A DNA stretch of 64,000 nt, taken from Paractinoplanes polyasparticus. Its GTDB lineage: Bacteria; Actinomycetota; Actinomycetes; Mycobacteriales; Micromonosporaceae. Under the pieces are notes generated by a model. That model had not been told where the DNA came from and made no database searches. It saw nothing but the letters and a program-made list of their open reading frames with translations. Within the stretch, counting starts at the first letter, position 1. The number at the start of each line of letters is the position of its first letter. Where the stretch lies: assembly GCF_019710575.1 (NCBI RefSeq), contig NZ_JAHWFK010000040.1, positions 62,001 through 126,000 of the forward strand, written 5' to 3'. The position numbers and the translations under genes were made by a program. This document shows positions 60,868 to 64,000 of this stretch, one piece after another.

Positions 60868-62340
60868 ATGCGCAACTTTCTTCGTAGGGGGGCCGTCGGC
60901 GCCGTTTCGGTAGCCACGACCCTGGCTCTGCTTCTCGCCCAGCCGGCCCCCGCGAACGCCTCGTCGCTCGACGACGTGTTCGCCAAATTGCTGGTCAAGC
61001 AGGTGACCGGCGCCCATGCCAAGCAACATCTCGACGCCCTGCAGGGGATCGCCGACGCCAATGGCGGCAACCGCGCAGCGGGAACGCCCGGCTACAGGGC
61101 CTCCCGCGACTACGTAGCCGGCAAGCTGCGCCGGGCCGGATACAAGGTCACGCTCGACCCGATCAACTTCGTTCAGGGCTGGACCGAGAACAGCCCGCCC
61201 ACGCTGAACCAGACCGCCCCGGGCAGCAAGGTCTACGTCCCCGGCGAGGATTTCTTCACCTTCACGCCCTCGCCCGCCGGTGATGTGACCGCGCAGGTGC
61301 AGGGGGTCGACCTCACCCTGCCGCCGGCCCCGGCGCCCGCCTCGACCAGCGGGTGCGAATCGGCCGACTTCGCCAACTTCGTCGCCGGCCGGATCGCGCT
61401 CATTCAGCGCGGCACGTGCGCGTTCGCCACCAAGGTGCGTAACGCGGGATTCGCCGGCGCCGCCGGAATCATCGTCTTCAACGAAGGGCAGCCCGGCCGC
61501 ACCGACGCCTACCAGATCGACATCGGGGAATGGCGGGCCGGAATTCCCATGGTCTTCGCCGATTTCGCCGTGGGCAACGAGCTCGCCGCCATTCCCGGCG
61601 CCACCGTCCGGCTCAAGGTCGATGCCACCCTGACGCTGGGCACCGACCACAACGTGATCGCCGAGACCCGGCTCGGCAACCCCAAGAACGTCGTGATGGT
61701 CGGCGCCCACCTCGACAGCGTGCCGGCCGGTCCCGGCATCAACGACAACGGTTCGGGCACCGCGGCGATCCTCGAGACCGCCCTGCAGATGCGGCATTAC
61801 CCCGTACGCAACAAGGTCCGCTTCGCGTTCTGGGCGGCCGAGGAGATCGGACTGCTCGGTTCCGACCAGTACGTCGAGGGCCTGTCCGCCGCCCAGCGGG
61901 ACAGGATCAGGCTGTACCTCAACTTCGACATGGTGGCCTCGCCCAACTACGCCTACAAGCTCTACGACGGCGACGACTCCGACGCAGTGGGATCCCCGGC
62001 CGGACCGCCCGGCTCCGCGCAGATCGAACGGCAGCTCGCCGCCTTCTTCGACCGCCGCGGCCTCGGCCACGTCGGCACCGACTTCGACGGCCGCTCCGAC
62101 TACGGCCCGTTCATCGCGGTGGGAATCCCCGCCGGCGGCATTTTCACCGGCGCCGAAGGCCTCAAGACGCCGGCCGAGCAGGCCCTGTTCGGCGGCACCG
62201 CCGGCGTCGCCTACGACGTCTGCTACCACCAGGCCTGCGACACACTCGCCAACCCGAACATGACCGCCTTCGACGTCAACGCCGACGCCATCGCCGACTC
62301 GGTGGCCCGATTCGCCTTCAACACCACCGCAATTCCCTGA
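60868..62340 (+). CDS. Secreted M28 aminopeptidase with PA domain
   Basis: A 490-residue secreted zinc peptidase. The signal peptide is cleaved near PANA. Residues about 140-250 form a PA domain (ALIQRGTCAFATKVRNAGFA, then AAGIIVFNEG). The M28 domain has VMVGAHLDSVPAGPGINDNG (His, Asp ligands), FWAAEEIGLLGSDQYVE (catalytic and metal Glu), LNFDMV (Asp) and a late CYHQACDT (His). It resembles Streptomyces aminopeptidase. GGGGGAATC precedes ATG 60868; monocistronic. Confidence 0.9.
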   Translation: MRNFLRRGAVGAVSVATTLALLLAQPAPANASSLDDVFAKLLVKQVTGAHAKQHLDALQGIADANGGNRAAGTPGYRASRDYVAGKLRRAGYKVTLDPINFVQGWTENSPPTLNQTAPGSKVYVPGEDFFTFTPSPAGDVTAQVQGVDLTLPPAPAPASTSGCESADFANFVAGRIALIQRGTCAFATKVRNAGFAGAAGIIVFNEGQPGRTDAYQIDIGEWRAGIPMVFADFAVGNELAAIPGATVRLKVDATLTLGTDHNVIAETRLGNPKNVVMVGAHLDSVPAGPGINDNGSGTAAILETALQMRHYPVRNKVRFAFWAAEEIGLLGSDQYVEGLSAAQRDRIRLYLNFDMVASPNYAYKLYDGDDSDAVGSPAGPPGSAQIERQLAAFFDRRGLGHVGTDFDGRSDYGPFIAVGIPAGGIFTGAEGLKTPAEQALFGGTAGVAYDVCYHQACDTLANPNMTAFDVNADAIADSVARFAFNTTAIP

Positions 62341-62408
62341 CGAGCAAACTCCGGTGACGGGCGCCGCTCCACAATGCCCGCCCATAGTTCACCGGCACCG
62401 CCGAGCGC

Positions 62409-62439
62409 GGCCGCCCATCGTCACTGCTGGTGGGCGGCC
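62409..62439 (+). terminator. Hairpin after the M28 peptidase
   Basis: A 9-bp perfect stem (GGCCGCCCA with TGGGCGGCC) and a 13-nt loop, 69 nt after the stop. Confidence 0.4.
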
Positions 62440-62586
62440 CCGCGACGCATCCTCGAGCTCGTGTGAGGGCTGACAAGCTGCCACCTCCTTGACCATCCTG
62501 CCGCTCCCCCACGAAGCACCGTCGTCGGTGGACAAGGTTCGATATGTTCGCGATGGGGCGAGACTGCCTGCGCGAGGAGGTGGACG

Positions 62587-63015
62587 ATGACCGGCCCGAT
62601 CGATCCGTCCGGTCTGGGCGGCACGCTGGCCGACGTGGTGGCGGCACTCGGCCGGGCTCAGGAGCCCTCCGGTGACCAGGACGAGCAGGAACCACCCGTC
62701 GGTACGGGTGAGGCCGCTGAGGGGCGGGTCCGGGTTCGGGCGGCTCTGCCCGGGCGGATCGAGAATCTCGAGCTGGAGCCCTCGATGCTGCGGCTGAGCG
62801 CCGAGGAGCTCGCGCGGGAGATCGAGTCGGCCGTCAACGCCGCACTCGCCGACCTGCAGGGCCGGGCCGTGGCCACCGCCGGTACGGCTGACCTCGGCGT
62901 GCTCACCGACCAGCTCAAGGACATTCAGTTCAACGCCGAGCGCCAGTTCGCGAAGATGACCGCGTCGCTGGTCGAGGCGCAGGAGCAGCTCACCCGCCGG
63001 GCCGGCGAGCGATGA
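62587..63015 (+). CDS. YbaB/EbfC-family protein at the head of a WXG100 operon
   Basis: A 142-residue protein. After an acidic linker come GRVRVRAALPGRIENLELEP, MLRLSAEELAREIESAVNAA, LADLQGRAV and a C-terminal FNAERQFAKMTASLVEAQEQ. This is the YbaB/EbfC-like DNA-binding fold that actinobacteria often place in front of WXG100 genes. The stop overlaps the next ATG (63012). It probably controls or accompanies the secretion module. Confidence 0.75.
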   Translation: MTGPIDPSGLGGTLADVVAALGRAQEPSGDQDEQEPPVGTGEAAEGRVRVRAALPGRIENLELEPSMLRLSAEELAREIESAVNAALADLQGRAVATAGTADLGVLTDQLKDIQFNAERQFAKMTASLVEAQEQLTRRAGER

Positions 63016-63338
63016 CAGGCTTCATGATTGATCCCGCGCGCCTCTCGGCGTCCGGGTCGGCCCTGCAGAGTGTCGCCTCCAGGCTCTCCGCGGAGCTGAC
63101 GTCGTTCCAGTCCGAGCTGGCCGGTTTCGGTGCGCCCTGGGGGAGTGACGACATCGGCTCCCTGATCGGCGCTGCCCATGACGAGGTGTCGACGTGGGCG
63201 TTCGAGTGCTACCAGGACGCTCTGGACGAGATGGCGTCGGCCGGCGCCGACGTGGTGGACATCAGCGCGCAGCACCTGGAGGTGGACGAGAACGTCAGCC
63301 GCCGGTTCCGTGGGCTGCTCGACGAGCTGGGGCGCTGA
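63012..63338 (+). CDS. WXG100-family type VII secretion protein
   Basis: A 108-residue helical protein: IDPARLSASGSALQSVASRL, then GFGAPWGSDDIGSLIGAAHD at the helix-turn (the W-x-G region), then a second helix with YQDALDEMASAGADVV. This is the family of small secreted partners for type VII systems and for WXG-type toxins. It is coupled to the EbfC-like gene (ATGA) and followed 3 nt later by the CpnT-like carrier. Confidence 0.85.
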   Translation: MTGFMIDPARLSASGSALQSVASRLSAELTSFQSELAGFGAPWGSDDIGSLIGAAHDEVSTWAFECYQDALDEMASAGADVVDISAQHLEVDENVSRRFRGLLDELGR

Positions 63339-63341
63339 CGC

Positions 63342-63836
63342 GTGGGCCTGGACATCCCGGACGAGCTCCGGTCGCTGCTGGGCATCCTCGGTTACAACTG
63401 GCCGGAGGCCGACGAGACCGCGCTGGTCGAGATGGGGCAGGCGTGGATGTCGTTCTCCGGTCGGCTCGAGGCGCTCGTGTCGGACGCGACGTCGACCGCC
63501 ACCGAGGTGTGGACCGAGCACGAGGGCGAGGCCGTCGCCGCGTTCCAGGCCTGGTGGGCCCGGGAGGACAGTCCGGCCATGGCGCTCCTGGACGGCGCGA
63601 ACGCGGCCACGCTGACCGGCACCGGCCTGATCGTCTGCGCAGGGATCGTGCTCGCGCTCAAGGTAGCGGTGATCGCCCAGCTCGCCATCCTGGCGGTGGC
63701 GATCGCCCAGGCGGTGGCAACAGCGGTGCCCACGTTCGGCGCAAGCCTGGTCGAGATCCCGATCTTCCAGCAGTTGACCCGGACGATCGTCGGGAATCTC
63801 GTGCAGGAGGCCATCACCCAGCTGCTGGACGCGTGA
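63342..63836 (+). CDS. CpnT-like N-terminal (WXG-like) carrier protein
   Basis: A 164-residue protein from GTG 63342. LDIPDELRSLLGILGYNWPE, then WWAREDSPAMALLDGANAAT, then two hydrophobic segments (LIVCAGIVLALKVAVIA, ILAVAIAQAVATAV) and a terminal VQEAITQLLDA. This matches the N-terminal domain of CpnT-type toxins. In CpnT and most relatives the toxin follows in the same chain; here translation stops and a separate small gene follows. Confidence 0.75.
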   Translation: MGLDIPDELRSLLGILGYNWPEADETALVEMGQAWMSFSGRLEALVSDATSTATEVWTEHEGEAVAAFQAWWAREDSPAMALLDGANAATLTGTGLIVCAGIVLALKVAVIAQLAILAVAIAQAVATAVPTFGASLVEIPIFQQLTRTIVGNLVQEAITQLLDA

Positions 63837-63843
63837 CCAGGCA

Positions 63844-64000
63844 TGGCCAGGGGCTCCGGCAAGCTCATGCGGGCCGCGCTGCGGTTCCTCCGCAAGACTC
63901 GCAAGCGTGCCCGCCCGGATCGGATGAATCCGCACTTCACCACCCACACCATCGGTGGCGGTCACGTGAAGCCGGGCCAGCCCAAGGGCTCCGGCTATCA
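63844..64000 (+). CDS. Probable effector (toxin) gene, 5' part only
   Basis: ATG 63844 opens a frame that runs off the window after 52 codons. It begins strongly basic (LMRAALRFLRKTRKRARPDR) and continues HFTTHTIGGGHVKPGQPKGS-GYH. The G-G-G-H element with the following G-x-P-K spacing resembles the first active-site histidine of EndoU-type nuclease toxins, but too little is visible to be sure. The location straight after a CpnT-like carrier fits a secreted toxin; an immunity gene would be expected next. Confidence 0.5.

Overview
The window is very GC-rich actinobacterial DNA with pervasive ATGA/GTGA stop-start overlaps, GTG and TTG starts, Tat-secreted proteins, WXG100 proteins, RepSA-type integrative-element genes and triple-GAF histidine kinases. 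This gene content fits a Micromonosporaceae genome such as Actinoplanes. That is an inference from gene content; no rRNA or tRNA gene was found.

Layout. 1-4.1 kb: the 3' end of a DUF2399 (JetD-like) gene that probably closes a Wadjet-type defence operon lying outside the window, a frameshifted SEC-C gene, a toxin-antitoxin-like pair whose second gene is cut, and the decayed remnant of an actinomycete integrative element (repSA, xis and the first 25 codons of int). 4.1-15.4 kb: small metabolic and regulatory genes: SDR enzymes, a SnoaL-like cyclase, two MmyB-type XRE regulators, a two-subunit molybdenum hydroxylase, a GNAT, a lipoprotein and a TetR gene facing an SDR. 15.4-24 kb: a pseudogene-rich stretch (AfsR-type NB-ARC, RicinB, FAD monooxygenase, TetR, LysR and hemerythrin remnants) around an intact secreted beta-helix glycosidase with a RicinB domain. 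24-30 kb: DUF4097, a serine beta-lactamase-like hydrolase, and a FIST sensor gene running into a GAF-GAF-PAS-GGDEF-EAL gene. 30-45.3 kb: six alpha/beta hydrolases, a cupin, a TehA-like transporter, two response regulators, two tail-to-tail triple-GAF histidine kinases and a large AAA-LuxR regulator. 45.3-55.6 kb: a cell-wall glycopolymer locus. A CDP-glycerol-type polymerase and a fused CDP-ribitol-type synthase point one way; rmlA-rmlB-rmlD-GT2-rmlC-methyltransferase point the other. 55.6-64 kb: a TIR-membrane pseudogene, an orphan E1-alpha, a truncated lipoprotein, an LprG-P55-like lipoprotein/MFS pair, a secreted M28 peptidase, and the start of a WXG100/CpnT-like polymorphic toxin operon that runs off the right edge.

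How genes work together. The rml genes would supply dTDP-L-rhamnose, and the divergent pair would supply and polymerise a CDP-polyol, for one wall polymer. FIST plus GGDEF/EAL forms a ligand-to-cyclic-di-GMP module. Two receiver proteins and the triple-GAF kinase form a translationally coupled two-component system. The second kinase is translationally coupled instead to an alpha/beta hydrolase that lacks its nucleophilic serine, which suggests a hydrolase-fold ligand receptor feeding a kinase. This is the most unusual arrangement seen.

A recurring theme is fusion of two truncated genes at one point (near 2004, near 22800, and probably near 16450 and 58110). This suggests ongoing deletion in an accessory region. 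Single-base frameshifts in GC-rich runs could instead be sequence errors and are labelled as such.
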